DNA of 23,393 nucleotides from an uncultured Lachnospiraceae bacterium (GCA_910586095.1 CAJUHQ010000051.1:1-23393); one strand, 5' to 3'. Counted from the first letter of the stretch, positions 15,019 through 22,763 are shown. The notes: generated by a model from the letters alone, not told the origin. Program-made: numbers and translations.

Positions 15019-16818
15019 ATGGCAGAGTCGATGAAAGGATTAAGGCGAACACATAGATGTACAGAGCTTTCTGCGGCTAATATTGGCGAGGAAGTCACAG
15101 TGATGGGCTGGGTGCAGAAGAGTAGAAACCGCGGAGGGATTATTTTTGTAGATCTGCGTGATCGGAGTGGAATTTTGCAGATTATTTTTGAGCAGGGAGA
15201 GGATCGAAGCCGCACAGTTGATGCAGAGCACTTTGAAAAGGCAGAAACTCTTCGGAGTGAATTTGTCATTGCAGTAGTTGGTAAAGTAGAGGGACGCGAA
15301 GGCAATACTAACGCCAATATGAAGACTGGAGATATCGAAGTGCGGGCGACACAGCTTCGAATTTTGTCAGAGGCAGAGACACCTCCATTTCCGATTGAGT
15401 CAGCATCCAAAACAAAAGAAGAGCTGCGGCTTACATATCGGTATCTTGATTTGCGCCGTCCTGATTTACAACAAAAGATTATGCTTAGAAGTCATGTGAC
15501 TGCAAAAATTCGTGAATTCATGACACATGAAGGATTTCTAGAGATTGAGACACCAATATTAAATAAGTCTACCCCAGAAGGAGCACGGGATTATTTGGTG
15601 CCAAGTCGTGTTCATCCTGGCACATTTTATGCATTGCCACAATCGCCACAGCTTTTCAAACAGTTGTTGATGTGCTCTGGGTATGATCGATATTTCCAGA
15701 TTGCAAAATGTTTTCGTGATGAGGATTTGCGCGCGGACAGACAACCAGAGTTTACACAGGTAGATATGGAGCTTTCCTTTGTGGATGTAGAGGATGTAAT
15801 TGAAGTCAATGAGAGACTTTTACAGTATGTTTTTAAGGATGCTATCGGAATTGATATAACACTTCCAATTCCGCGAATCACATGGCAGGAGGCAATGGAC
15901 CGCTATGGTTCTGACAAGCCAGATACGCGGTTTGGCATGGAGCTTGTCAACGTAAGTGATGTGATATCTGGATGTGATTTTGCTGTGTTTGCATCCGCAT
16001 TGGAACAGGGAGGATCAGTGCGCGGAATCAATGCAAAAGGACAAGGCCAAATGCCCCGCAAGAAAATTGATGCATTAGTAGAATTTGCAAAAGGTTTTGG
16101 CGCGAAGGGATTGGCTTATATTGCAATTGGCCCAGACGGCACAACAAAATCTTCTTTTTCAAAGTTTATGACCGAGGACACAATGAACGCTTTGATCCAT
16201 GCAATGGAAGGTGAAAGTGGAGACTTGCTTTTGTTTGCTGCGGATCAAAATAAAGTGGTGTGGGATGTGTTGGGTAATCTTCGGCTAGAGTTGGCAAGAA
16301 ATCTAGAGTTGTTGGATAAAAATCAGTATAACTTCTTGTGGGTGACACAATTTCCTTTGTTGGAGTGGAATGAGGATGAAAAGCGATATGTAGCTATGCA
16401 TCATCCATTTACCATGCCAATGGAGGAAGATTTGGAACTTTTGGATACAGATCCTGGCAAAGTGCGCGCAAAGGCATATGATATTGTGCTAAACGGGACA
16501 GAACTCGGTGGCGGCAGTGTTCGTATTTTTCAGAATTCTATTCAGGAAAAGATGTTTGAGATTATTGGTCTATCTAAAGAGACTGCGCAGGAGCGCTTTG
16601 GCTTTTTGCTCAATGCATTTCGCTATGGAGTGCCTCCTCATGCAGGACTTGCGTTTGGACTTGACCGCATGGTGATGCTTATGGCACAGGCAGATTCTAT
16701 CCGTGAAGTGATTGCTTTTCCAAAGGTCAAGGATGCCTCCTGCTTGATGTCAGAGGCGCCAAATGTCGTGGATGTAGAGCAGTTAGAAGAATTAGGGATT
16801 GCGCTTGTAAAGGAATAA
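15019..16818 (+). CDS. aspS: Aspartyl-tRNA synthetase
   Basis: A 599-residue bacterial-type class II synthetase. It has the OB-fold anticodon-binding domain (about 1-105, with VMGWVQKSRNRGGIIFVDLRD), the catalytic core with motif 2 (FRDEDLRADRQPEFTQVD), a bacterial GAD insertion and motif 3 (AFGLDRMVMLM). Length fits bacterial AspRS. I start at ATG 15019 (MAESMKGLRRTHRC) because it matches the family N-terminus and AGGAG lies at 15001-15005, a rather long spacing of 13; ATG 15007 is too close to that site, and GTG 14971 would add 16 unlikely residues. Whether it also misacylates tRNA-Asn (non-discriminating type) cannot be judged by eye. Confidence 0.95.
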   Translation: MAESMKGLRRTHRCTELSAANIGEEVTVMGWVQKSRNRGGIIFVDLRDRSGILQIIFEQGEDRSRTVDAEHFEKAETLRSEFVIAVVGKVEGREGNTNANMKTGDIEVRATQLRILSEAETPPFPIESASKTKEELRLTYRYLDLRRPDLQQKIMLRSHVTAKIREFMTHEGFLEIETPILNKSTPEGARDYLVPSRVHPGTFYALPQSPQLFKQLLMCSGYDRYFQIAKCFRDEDLRADRQPEFTQVDMELSFVDVEDVIEVNERLLQYVFKDAIGIDITLPIPRITWQEAMDRYGSDKPDTRFGMELVNVSDVISGCDFAVFASALEQGGSVRGINAKGQGQMPRKKIDALVEFAKGFGAKGLAYIAIGPDGTTKSSFSKFMTEDTMNALIHAMEGESGDLLLFAADQNKVVWDVLGNLRLELARNLELLDKNQYNFLWVTQFPLLEWNEDEKRYVAMHHPFTMPMEEDLELLDTDPGKVRAKAYDIVLNGTELGGGSVRIFQNSIQEKMFEIIGLSKETAQERFGFLLNAFRYGVPPHAGLAFGLDRMVMLMAQADSIREVIAFPKVKDASCLMSEAPNVVDVEQLEELGIALVKE

Positions 16819-16820
16819 CT

Positions 16821-16916
16821 AATAAATATCCACAAAAAGATTGTTGGCAACTTGCAGATTTTTTTAAGAAGCTTGGATATTCTTATGATAAGGATTTTAC
16901 TGACGGAGAGATAGAG
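16821..16916 (+). pseudogene. Possible coding remnant in frame with nth
   Basis: The gap between aspS and nth reads without a stop in the frame of nth: NKYPQKDCWQLADFFKK, then LGYSYDKDFTDGEIE, running straight into the nth ATG. It has protein-like composition, yet there is no ATG, GTG or TTG start within the gap in this frame. It could be the tail of a lost gene later joined to nth, or chance. I cannot name a family. Confidence 0.25.
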
Positions 16917-17618
16917 ATGACAGTACAGGCACAGACAGGCAAAAAAACAACACGGGCAAAAACGACAGTCAGAACAAAAGGGCTTTCTCGAAAGAAAAAG
17001 CTTGCGCGCGAGATAATCGCCCGACTAAAGAAGGCATATCCTCAGTCGGGCTGTACGCTAGACTATAATGAGGCGTGGAAACTTTTGGTCAGTGTGCGTC
17101 TGGCGGCACAGTGTACAGATGCGCGTGTCAATGTGGTGGTGCCAAATCTATATAAAGAGTACCCTAGCATAGAGGCATTGGCGGATGCACAGGTGGAAGA
17201 TATTGAGCGCATTATCAAACCATGTGGTTTGGGGCACAGCAAGGCTAGAGATATTAGTGGCTGTATGAAAATGCTGCGCGATGAATTCGATTGCAAGGTG
17301 CCAGATGATTTTAATACTCTTCTAAAGCTTCCAGGAGTGGGTAGAAAGAGTGCAAACTTAATTATAGGGGATGTATTTGGAAAACCTGCAATCGTGACAG
17401 ACACACATTGTATCCGACTTACCAATCGCATGGGATTGGTGGACAATATCAAAGAGCCAAAAAAGGTAGAAATGGCATTGTGGGAGATTATCCCTCCCAA
17501 TGAGGGGAATAGTTTTTGTCATAGACTTGTAGAACATGGTAGAGAAATCTGTACTGCGAGGACAAAGCCATACTGTGATCGATGTTGTCTCAATGACATT
17601 TGTAAGAAAAATATATAA
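16917..17618 (+). CDS. nth: Endonuclease III
   Basis: A 233-residue base-excision DNA glycosylase/AP lyase acting on oxidised pyrimidines. The helix-hairpin-helix LPGVGRKSAN carries the catalytic lysine K144, and D162 in VTDTHCIRLTNR is the catalytic aspartate. The C-terminal [4Fe-4S] ligands are C212, C220, C223 and C229, spaced C-x7-C-x2-C-x5-C; the E. coli enzyme has x6 in the first gap, a one-residue difference. Residues 1-28 are a basic Lys/Thr-rich extension before the core. GGAGAG precedes ATG 16917. The gene lies 98 bases after aspS with no terminator between, so it probably shares the hisS-aspS transcript; a terminator follows. Confidence 0.93.
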   Translation: MTVQAQTGKKTTRAKTTVRTKGLSRKKKLAREIIARLKKAYPQSGCTLDYNEAWKLLVSVRLAAQCTDARVNVVVPNLYKEYPSIEALADAQVEDIERIIKPCGLGHSKARDISGCMKMLRDEFDCKVPDDFNTLLKLPGVGRKSANLIIGDVFGKPAIVTDTHCIRLTNRMGLVDNIKEPKKVEMALWEIIPPNEGNSFCHRLVEHGREICTARTKPYCDRCCLNDICKKNI

Positions 17619-17631
17619 TAAAAAATTATTG

Positions 17632-17664
17632 AAAGCTGTATTCATAGAGCGAATACAGCTTTTT
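17632..17664 (+). terminator. Rho-independent terminator after nth
   Basis: AAAGCTGTATTC (17632-17643) pairs with GAATACAGCTTT (17651-17662) around a 7-base loop, followed by a short T-run to 17664. Confidence 0.9.
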
Positions 17665-17890
17665 GGGTGCTTGCGTTAAGTGTGACTAATGAGTTAGTCT
17701 ATCTTTTGGTGGAAACAATGAAAATAAATTAATAAGAAGCGGAAACACTACAAGAAACGAGTAGTATGCAGAGTCTGTACACCAAAGATAAGCAAACTAA
17801 AAATTTGCAAAAGTTTGTCTATTGCATGGTGCAGCAGTAGGAACAGATATAGAAAGTAATCACTAGAAAGTATTAAAAACAAGGAGTGTT
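17665..17890 (+). other. Intergenic region, no gene seen
   Basis: The only notable structure is a small perfect palindrome, GACTAA-TGAG-TTAGTC (17684-17699), which could be an operator. I found no convincing -35/-10 pair. AAGGAG (17881-17886) is the ribosome site of the next gene. Confidence 0.35.
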
Positions 17891-19705
17891 ATGGTAGAGA
17901 GAAATCAGGAAATTTTCCATCCAATTACATTGGAGGACAGAGACTGGATAAATAAGAAATTAGCAGAAGAGAATCTCAATGCATGTGAATATACATTTGC
18001 AAACAATTTTATTTGGGCAGAAGTATATCATGTACAAGTGGGAGAGATTGGATACTGTGGCGTGATTCAATATCAAGAAGAGGGAGAAGTTAGGTACTCT
18101 TTTCCGTTTGGGAATGGAGATAGGAAGGCGGCCGTTCAAGAACTTTTAGATATTTGTTCGACACAGGGCTATCCGTTGAGATTGTATCCTGTCTGCGAAA
18201 AACAGCGTCAGGAACTAATCGAATGGTTTCCTGGAAAATTTGAAATTGATTCAGACAGAGCAGATTCTGACTATGTATATACTGTGGAAAAGCTGTCCAC
18301 TCTTAGAGGAAAAAAGCTTCACGGAAAACGCAATCACATTGCGCGTTTTATGGATGACGGTGATTGGAAATATGAGGCTATGACCGAAAAAAATATAGAT
18401 GAGTGTCGCAAGATGGCAAAAAAATGGATCAAGATGCGTTCTGAGAAATGGAATGAGCAGATGGAACAAGAAATGGGAGCGCTTGAAAAGGCATTTGCAC
18501 AGTTTTATGAGTTGGAATTGGTGGGAGGCGTGTTGTACAAATCAGATAAGATGGTGGCATTTTCCATAGGAGAACGCCTAAACAAAGATACATTTGTTGT
18601 ACATTTTGAAAAGGCATATCCCGATTTACAAGGTGCCTATCCAATGATTAATCAACAGTTTGTATTGCATGAGGCACAGGAGTTTGCATTTGTCAATCGC
18701 GAGGAGGATACAGGCGATCTAGGGATTCGAAAAGCAAAACTTTCGTATTATCCAGACATGCTCATAAAAAAATATCATGCTTTAGAAAGCAGTGTGGTAT
18801 TTGCATGTGAACAGGATAGAGAGTCTATCACACAGATTTGGAAGAGTTGTTTTGGTGACAGCAATGAGTATATTGCGTTGTATCTTTCAAACCGTTTTGA
18901 GACAGAAAATATGTTGGTGATATATGAGGACAAGAAGCCTGTATCAATGGCTAGTATGCTGCCAGTACAAGTTACGATAGACGGACAAAAAAGAGCTGCT
19001 AGATATGTCTATGCTGTGGCAACTTTGCCAGCATACAGAGGAAAAGGATATGCATCAAAAATTATAAACTATGCATCAAAAAAATATAAGGAACCACTGT
19101 TATTGCAGCCAGCGCAGGAGTCATTAGAGCGATATTATACAAAACTTGGCTTTACAAAGACATTTCAGGAAAGTCCTTGTTGGTTATATCATAACAGTAA
19201 AGCACAGATAGGTTATGGGCAAGATACAAGAAAAGAAGACTGTGCAAAGTCTGAACTGAGAAAAGCAGATATAGAAGATTGGCAGCAAAAACAAATGAAT
19301 GGGACTACAATATCAAATTTAAATGGATGGGAAGTGACTAAAGCAACACCAGCAGAATATAAAAAAATCCGCGATCAGTATTTTGAAAAAGAAGGATATG
19401 TAGAGTGGGATGAGCAGGCAGTAGCATATGCCATGATGGAAAATGAGTTTTGTCATGGTCTAACCCTGAAATTGACTCAAAATGAGCGAACTGCTGTGGT
19501 CATGTATCGAGTTGAAGGAAAATGCCTTAAGATTGTGGAGACAACTCTTTCCGAAAAGGAACTGGGTGCTCTTTTAGGCGAATTGTTGATATATACCAAT
19601 ACAACAAAGGCATATGCACAAAATGCAGGTGGAATGATAAGGCTTCCTGAAAAGGAAAAACTTTGGGAATTTGAGGAGGGATATCTAAATTTGACATTAG
19701 CATAA
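17891..19705 (+). CDS. DUF2156-GNAT two-domain protein
   Basis: A 604-residue soluble protein. Residues about 1-295 resemble DUF2156, the catalytic domain of aminoacyl-phosphatidylglycerol synthases (N-terminal FHPITLEDRDWI, CEYTFANNFIW, GKRNHIARF, and AYPMINQQFVLHEA), but without the membrane flippase part of MprF. Residues about 302-425 form a GNAT acetyltransferase with the acetyl-CoA loop RGKGYA (383-388) after YVYAVATLPAY. The final 170 residues (about 435-604) are a separate region of unclear fold. A role in aminoacyl or acyl transfer is a family-level guess; the substrate is unknown. ATG 17891 follows AAGGAG. It stands alone between a terminator and the leu control region. Confidence 0.75.
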   Translation: MVERNQEIFHPITLEDRDWINKKLAEENLNACEYTFANNFIWAEVYHVQVGEIGYCGVIQYQEEGEVRYSFPFGNGDRKAAVQELLDICSTQGYPLRLYPVCEKQRQELIEWFPGKFEIDSDRADSDYVYTVEKLSTLRGKKLHGKRNHIARFMDDGDWKYEAMTEKNIDECRKMAKKWIKMRSEKWNEQMEQEMGALEKAFAQFYELELVGGVLYKSDKMVAFSIGERLNKDTFVVHFEKAYPDLQGAYPMINQQFVLHEAQEFAFVNREEDTGDLGIRKAKLSYYPDMLIKKYHALESSVVFACEQDRESITQIWKSCFGDSNEYIALYLSNRFETENMLVIYEDKKPVSMASMLPVQVTIDGQKRAARYVYAVATLPAYRGKGYASKIINYASKKYKEPLLLQPAQESLERYYTKLGFTKTFQESPCWLYHNSKAQIGYGQDTRKEDCAKSELRKADIEDWQQKQMNGTTISNLNGWEVTKATPAEYKKIRDQYFEKEGYVEWDEQAVAYAMMENEFCHGLTLKLTQNERTAVVMYRVEGKCLKIVETTLSEKELGALLGELLIYTNTTKAYAQNAGGMIRLPEKEKLWEFEEGYLNLTLA

Positions 19706-19750
19706 GATATATATAAAAATAAATCAATAAAAATGATAAATTTTGACTAT

Positions 19751-19778
19751 TTTCAAGTAGAAAAATTTATGGTACGAT
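19751..19778 (+). promoter_or_regulatory. Candidate promoter of the leuA transcript
   Basis: TACGAT at 19773-19778 is a plausible -10, with TTTCAA (19751-19756) 16 bases upstream as a weak -35; TTGACT at 19743-19748 is a better -35 by sequence but 24 bases away, or 19 from TATGGT (19768-19773). A promoter here fits the downstream T-box leader, but its exact elements are uncertain. Confidence 0.35.
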
Positions 19779-19788
19779 AGAGACAATA

Positions 19789-19834
19789 AAACATCATTTT
19801 TTATGACGTTCAAACATCATAAAAAATGATGTTT
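19789..19834. promoter_or_regulatory. Operator-like perfect palindrome with three AAACATCAT half-sites
   Basis: AAACATCATTTTTTATGA (19789-19806) and TCATAAAAAATGATGTTT (19817-19834) are exact inverted repeats of 18 bp around a 10-base spacer. Inside, AAACATCAT occurs at 19789-19797 and 19812-19820 as direct repeats 23 bp apart, and ATGATGTTT at 19826-19834 is its inverted copy, 5 bp beyond the second. No T-run follows, arguing against a terminator. It lies just after the promoter candidate and 37 bases before the T-box leader. Confidence 0.65.
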
Positions 19835-19870
19835 GGTATAAAGATATTTTTTATAAAAATAAAAGGCTAT

Positions 19871-20160
19871 GAACAGGAGTAGTAGTTGTGCGGAGTATTT
19901 CAGAGAGCTGCTGGTTGGTGCGAGGCAGTATACAAAGGCAGTGAACTCACCTGGGAGCTGTGTGTCTGAACAAACAATATTAAAGAGTGTTTCAATAGGA
20001 TACAACGGAGTCCACCGTTACAGGGATAAGGCATTATTGTGCTGATGAGGGCATGTTTTTCGGAGCATGAAGTAGAGTGGTATCGCGGAAGGAGTATTAT
20101 TAGGAAGCTATAATCTTTCGTCTCTACAACATTTGGGTTGTGGAAACGGAAGATTTTTTT
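19871..20160 (+). ncRNA. Leucine T-box leader of leuA
   Basis: This is a tRNA-sensing riboswitch. Stem I signatures are seen (CAGAGAGCTGCTGGTTGGTG at 19901-19920, then CGAGGCAG). The specifier loop GTGAACTCACC puts CTC, a leucine codon, at 19946-19948. The Stem III region GGATACAACGGAGTCCACCG follows, then the T-box bulge AGAGTGGTATCGCGG (20074-20088). Its UGGU would pair with an A discriminator base, as in tRNA-Leu. The terminator stem lies at 20112-20155 and ends in a T-run. Uncharged tRNA-Leu should favour the antiterminator and switch on leuA. Confidence 0.93.
20112..20160 (+). terminator. T-box-controlled terminator
   Basis: AATCTT (20112-20117) pairs with AAGATT (20150-20155), and CTACAAC (20124-20130) with GTTGTGG (20037 offset region 20137-20143) through G-U pairs, then a run of T to 20160. 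It is the conditional terminator of the leucine T-box. Confidence 0.85.
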
Positions 20161-20224
20161 GTCAGATAGTGTTCCACAAAACAGATAGCGCATCAATTTA
20201 TTATGGGAAGTGGAGGATATGGAC

Positions 20225-22252
20225 ATGAATAATGCAAGCAAGTATGAAAAGACCTACTTTTTACCGCCATCTTGTACCTATGATTGGGTAAAAAAGGATG
20301 CAGTGACAGCGCCGCCTATCTGGTGTTCCGTCGATTTGCGAGATGGAAATCAGGCTTTGATTGAACCGATGAGCCTAGATGAAAAATTACAGTTTTTTCA
20401 GCTCTTAGTGGATATTGGTTTCAAGGAGATTGAAGTAGGATTTCCAGCAGCTTCTGAAACAGAATATGAGTTTATGAGAGCATTGATTGAAAGAAATATG
20501 ATACCACAAGATGTGACTGTGCAGGTATTGACACAGGCACGTGAGCATATTATCAAAAAGACATTCGAGGCTGTAAAAGGAGCACCACACGCAGTTGTAC
20601 ATTTGTATAATTCCACCTCGGTAGCGCAGCGTGAACAGGTGTTTAAAAAAAGTAAGGAGGAGATTAAGCAGATTGCCATTGATGGGGCAATGTTATTGAA
20701 TGAGCTTGCTGCCAAGACAGAAGGTAACTTTTCTTTTGAATATAGTCCAGAAAGTTTTCATGGCACAGAGGTGGATTATGCTGTCGAAGTGTGCAATGCA
20801 GTGCTTGATATATGGAAACCTACTCCAGACAAAAAGGCGATTATCAACATACCAACCACTGTGGAAAACGCTATGCCACATGTGTTTGCAACTCAAGTTG
20901 AGTACATTCATAAAAATTTGAAATACAGGGATGCTGTTATTCTTTCTATACATCCGCACAATGATCGTGGTTGTGGCGTGTGTGATGCAGAACTGAGTAT
21001 TCTTGCAGGGGCAGACCGCATAGAAGGGACATTGTTTGGAAATGGAGAGAGAACAGGAAATGTGGATCTTGTCACAGTGGCTATGAATATGTTTTCTCAT
21101 GGAGTAGATCCCAAATTAGACTTTTCCAATATGATAGAGATTCGGGAAAAATATGAGCAGTTTACACGTATGCAGGTACATGACAGACAACCATATTCTG
21201 GAGATTTAGTTTTTACAGCATTTTCAGGATCTCATCAAGATGCCATTGCAAAAGGGATGCAATGGCGCGAAGAACACAATACAGAAAAATGGACAGTGCC
21301 CTACCTTCCAGTTGATCCTAAGGATGTGGGAAGAAATTATGAGGCGGATGTCATACGCATCAATAGCCAGTCTGGCAAAGGCGGTGTCAACTATATTCTT
21401 AGGCAAAATTATGGGATATCGCTTCCTGAGGCTATGCGTGAAGAAGTAGGATATCTTGTGAAGGATGTCTCAGATCAGGAGCACAAAGAGCTTTCACCGC
21501 AGTGGGTTTATGATATTTTTTGTGAGCAGTATATAGACAATATGCCATTTTTCCAGATTAAGGAGTGTCATTTCAAACAGATTGATGGTATTATGGCAGA
21601 GGCAGTTATCACCTGCGGAGATAAAAAAACGACTGTAGATGCCAATGGAAATGGCCGCCTGGATGCGGTGAGCAACACAATCAAACAGTATTTTGGTATC
21701 AGTTATCAGCTTTCTAATTATGAGGAGCACGCACTCACAAAAGGCTCGTCCTCCAAGGCAATTGCGTATGTGTGCATTACGTGTCAGGGTGAAAAATTCT
21801 GGGGTGCAGGTATGGATGATGACATTATCAAAGCCTCTATACATGCATTGTGTGTGAGTGTCAATAAGTTGCCACAACTTCAGGATAATCCAGCATGTCA
21901 GGATGAACGCATGATGAAGATTATGAATTACTTGCAGGCAAACTATCAGGCGGTAGCCCTAGGGGATGTGGCGGCACATTTTCATCTGTCTGAGTCTTAT
22001 TTGAGCAAGTACATTCATGATAAGTCAGGAAAAACGTTTGGAGATATTTTGGTGAATATCCGTATGAAAAAAGCAAAGACATTGCTTAGAAATGGAAATA
22101 TGACAGTGGAGAATGTAGCGATGGCAGTAGGCTATCCCAATGTGGAACACTTTAATCGTATCTTTAAGAGAAAGATGAGTATGACACCAGTACAATACAG
22201 AAAAGGAGAAAAAGTGACAGATGAGAGCGAGTTCTCAAAACCTGTTCAATAG
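20225..22252 (+). CDS. leuA: 2-isopropylmalate synthase fused to an AraC-type DNA-binding domain
   Basis: A 675-residue protein. Residues about 1-435 are the TIM-barrel and linker of the long-form LeuA, which condenses acetyl-CoA with 2-oxoisovalerate, the first step of leucine synthesis: SVDLRDGNQAL (36-46) with the catalytic R-D pair, metal-binding SIHPHNDRG (241-249) and GNGERTGN (272-279). Residues about 440-552 form the LeuA regulatory domain that binds leucine in relatives. Residues about 562-660 are an AraC/YesN-type double helix-turn-helix (LGDVAAHFHLSESYLSKYI; RMKKAKTLL; VAMAVGYPNVEHFNRIFKRK; MTPVQYR), very like the tail of the response regulator at 12104. One open frame, no stop between the parts. 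ATG 20225 has GGAGG (20212-20216) 8 bases upstream; ATG 20219 is too close. It follows a Leu T-box. Confidence 0.93.
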   Translation: MNNASKYEKTYFLPPSCTYDWVKKDAVTAPPIWCSVDLRDGNQALIEPMSLDEKLQFFQLLVDIGFKEIEVGFPAASETEYEFMRALIERNMIPQDVTVQVLTQAREHIIKKTFEAVKGAPHAVVHLYNSTSVAQREQVFKKSKEEIKQIAIDGAMLLNELAAKTEGNFSFEYSPESFHGTEVDYAVEVCNAVLDIWKPTPDKKAIINIPTTVENAMPHVFATQVEYIHKNLKYRDAVILSIHPHNDRGCGVCDAELSILAGADRIEGTLFGNGERTGNVDLVTVAMNMFSHGVDPKLDFSNMIEIREKYEQFTRMQVHDRQPYSGDLVFTAFSGSHQDAIAKGMQWREEHNTEKWTVPYLPVDPKDVGRNYEADVIRINSQSGKGGVNYILRQNYGISLPEAMREEVGYLVKDVSDQEHKELSPQWVYDIFCEQYIDNMPFFQIKECHFKQIDGIMAEAVITCGDKKTTVDANGNGRLDAVSNTIKQYFGISYQLSNYEEHALTKGSSSKAIAYVCITCQGEKFWGAGMDDDIIKASIHALCVSVNKLPQLQDNPACQDERMMKIMNYLQANYQAVALGDVAAHFHLSESYLSKYIHDKSGKTFGDILVNIRMKKAKTLLRNGNMTVENVAMAVGYPNVEHFNRIFKRKMSMTPVQYRKGEKVTDESEFSKPVQ

Positions 22253-22302
22253 ATGAATGACAACAAAGTATTGTGGTAGCCTCTAGTAGAGGTGGATGTA
22301 AC

Positions 22303-22341
22303 AAGCCTCAACAGGTGGTGATACCTGTTGAGGCTTTTCCG
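22303..22341 (+). terminator. Rho-independent terminator after leuA
   Basis: AAGCCTCAACAGGT (22303-22316) pairs perfectly over 14 bp with ACCTGTTGAGGCTT (22323-22336) around GGTGAT, followed by TTCCGTTTTT. Confidence 0.93.
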
Positions 22342-22384
22342 TTTTTACACCAGGTGCCCACAAAGTGCAATAGGTATAAAAAAA

Positions 22385-22510
22385 TAACAGTTCAACCATA
22401 CCCGTTTCATGTCGGGCGTGCGCCCTATAAAATCGAATATACAAAATGCCTTATGAGAGCAAGCTCCCAACAGCATTTTATATATTCAATTTTGCATGGC
22501 TGAACTGTTA
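22385..22510. mobile_element. MITE-like repeat, copy A
   Basis: A 126-bp unit bounded by near-perfect terminal inverted repeats: TAACAGTTCAACCAT (22385-22399) and ATGGCTGAACTGTTA (22496-22510), 14 of 15 pairing. Inside are a GGGCG-TG-CGCCC hairpin (22414-22425) and a longer dyad GAATATACAAAATGC / GCATTTTATATATTC with one mismatch. The part 22405-22510 recurs without a mismatch at 22599-22704. No coding capacity; an open frame across it is a by-product. Confidence 0.7.
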
Positions 22511-22519
22511 TATCAAAAG

Positions 22520-22704
22520 TTACTATTCAGCCATACCCATTCATAAGTTGTCGGATTGTACCATCTGACAATTCATTTTGGCTATTTCCGACAACTTATT
22601 TCATGTCGGGCGTGCGCCCTATAAAATCGAATATACAAAATGCCTTATGAGAGCAAGCTCCCAACAGCATTTTATATATTCAATTTTGCATGGCTGAACT
22701 GTTA
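22520..22704. mobile_element. MITE-like repeat, copy B, with nested insertion
   Basis: A second copy with a diverged left end (TTACTATTCAGCCATA) and the same right end as copy A (ATGGCTGAACTGTTA, 22690-22704). Its last 106 bases (22599-22704) are identical to 22405-22510. Between the left end and this core sits extra DNA bounded by a 13-bp perfect inverted repeat, described separately. Confidence 0.65.
22543..22599. mobile_element. Nested 57-bp inverted-repeat insertion in copy B
   Basis: ATAAGTTGTCGGA (22543-22555) and TCCGACAACTTAT (22587-22599) are exact inverted repeats flanking 31 bases. Copy A lacks this segment. TTCAT on the left (22540-22544) recurs right after it (22600-22604), as a target duplication would; the exact borders are ambiguous by a few bases. 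Confidence 0.6.
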
Positions 22705-22734
22705 CGTCAAAAAGTAAAAAAGGTTCAAAATATG

Positions 22735-22763
22735 GTGACAAAAGCACAATTTCATGATAAAAT
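22735..22763 (+). promoter_or_regulatory. Promoter of the small terminal gene
   Basis: GTGACA (22735-22740), 17-base spacer, TAAAAT (22758-22763), with TGA directly before the -10 giving an extended TGn element. It begins 31 bases after the end of repeat copy B. Confidence 0.65.

Noticed and set aside
14763..15410. 215-codon open frame on the minus strand across the hisS-aspS junction
   Set aside because: It lies antisense to two well-supported synthetase genes, has no ribosome site and a low-complexity Ser/Arg-rich translation.
17063..17500. 145-codon minus-strand frame inside nth
   Set aside because: Shadow of a strongly supported gene, with no recognisable protein features.
19789..19834. 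Terminator of the DUF2156-GNAT gene
   Set aside because: The palindrome is AT-rich and is followed by GGTATAAAG rather than a T-run, and it lies 83 bases past the stop codon next to a promoter candidate.
22273..22503. 76-codon plus-strand frame after leuA
   Set aside because: It runs through the leuA terminator and the MITE-like repeat; the translation has no family features and no ribosome site.
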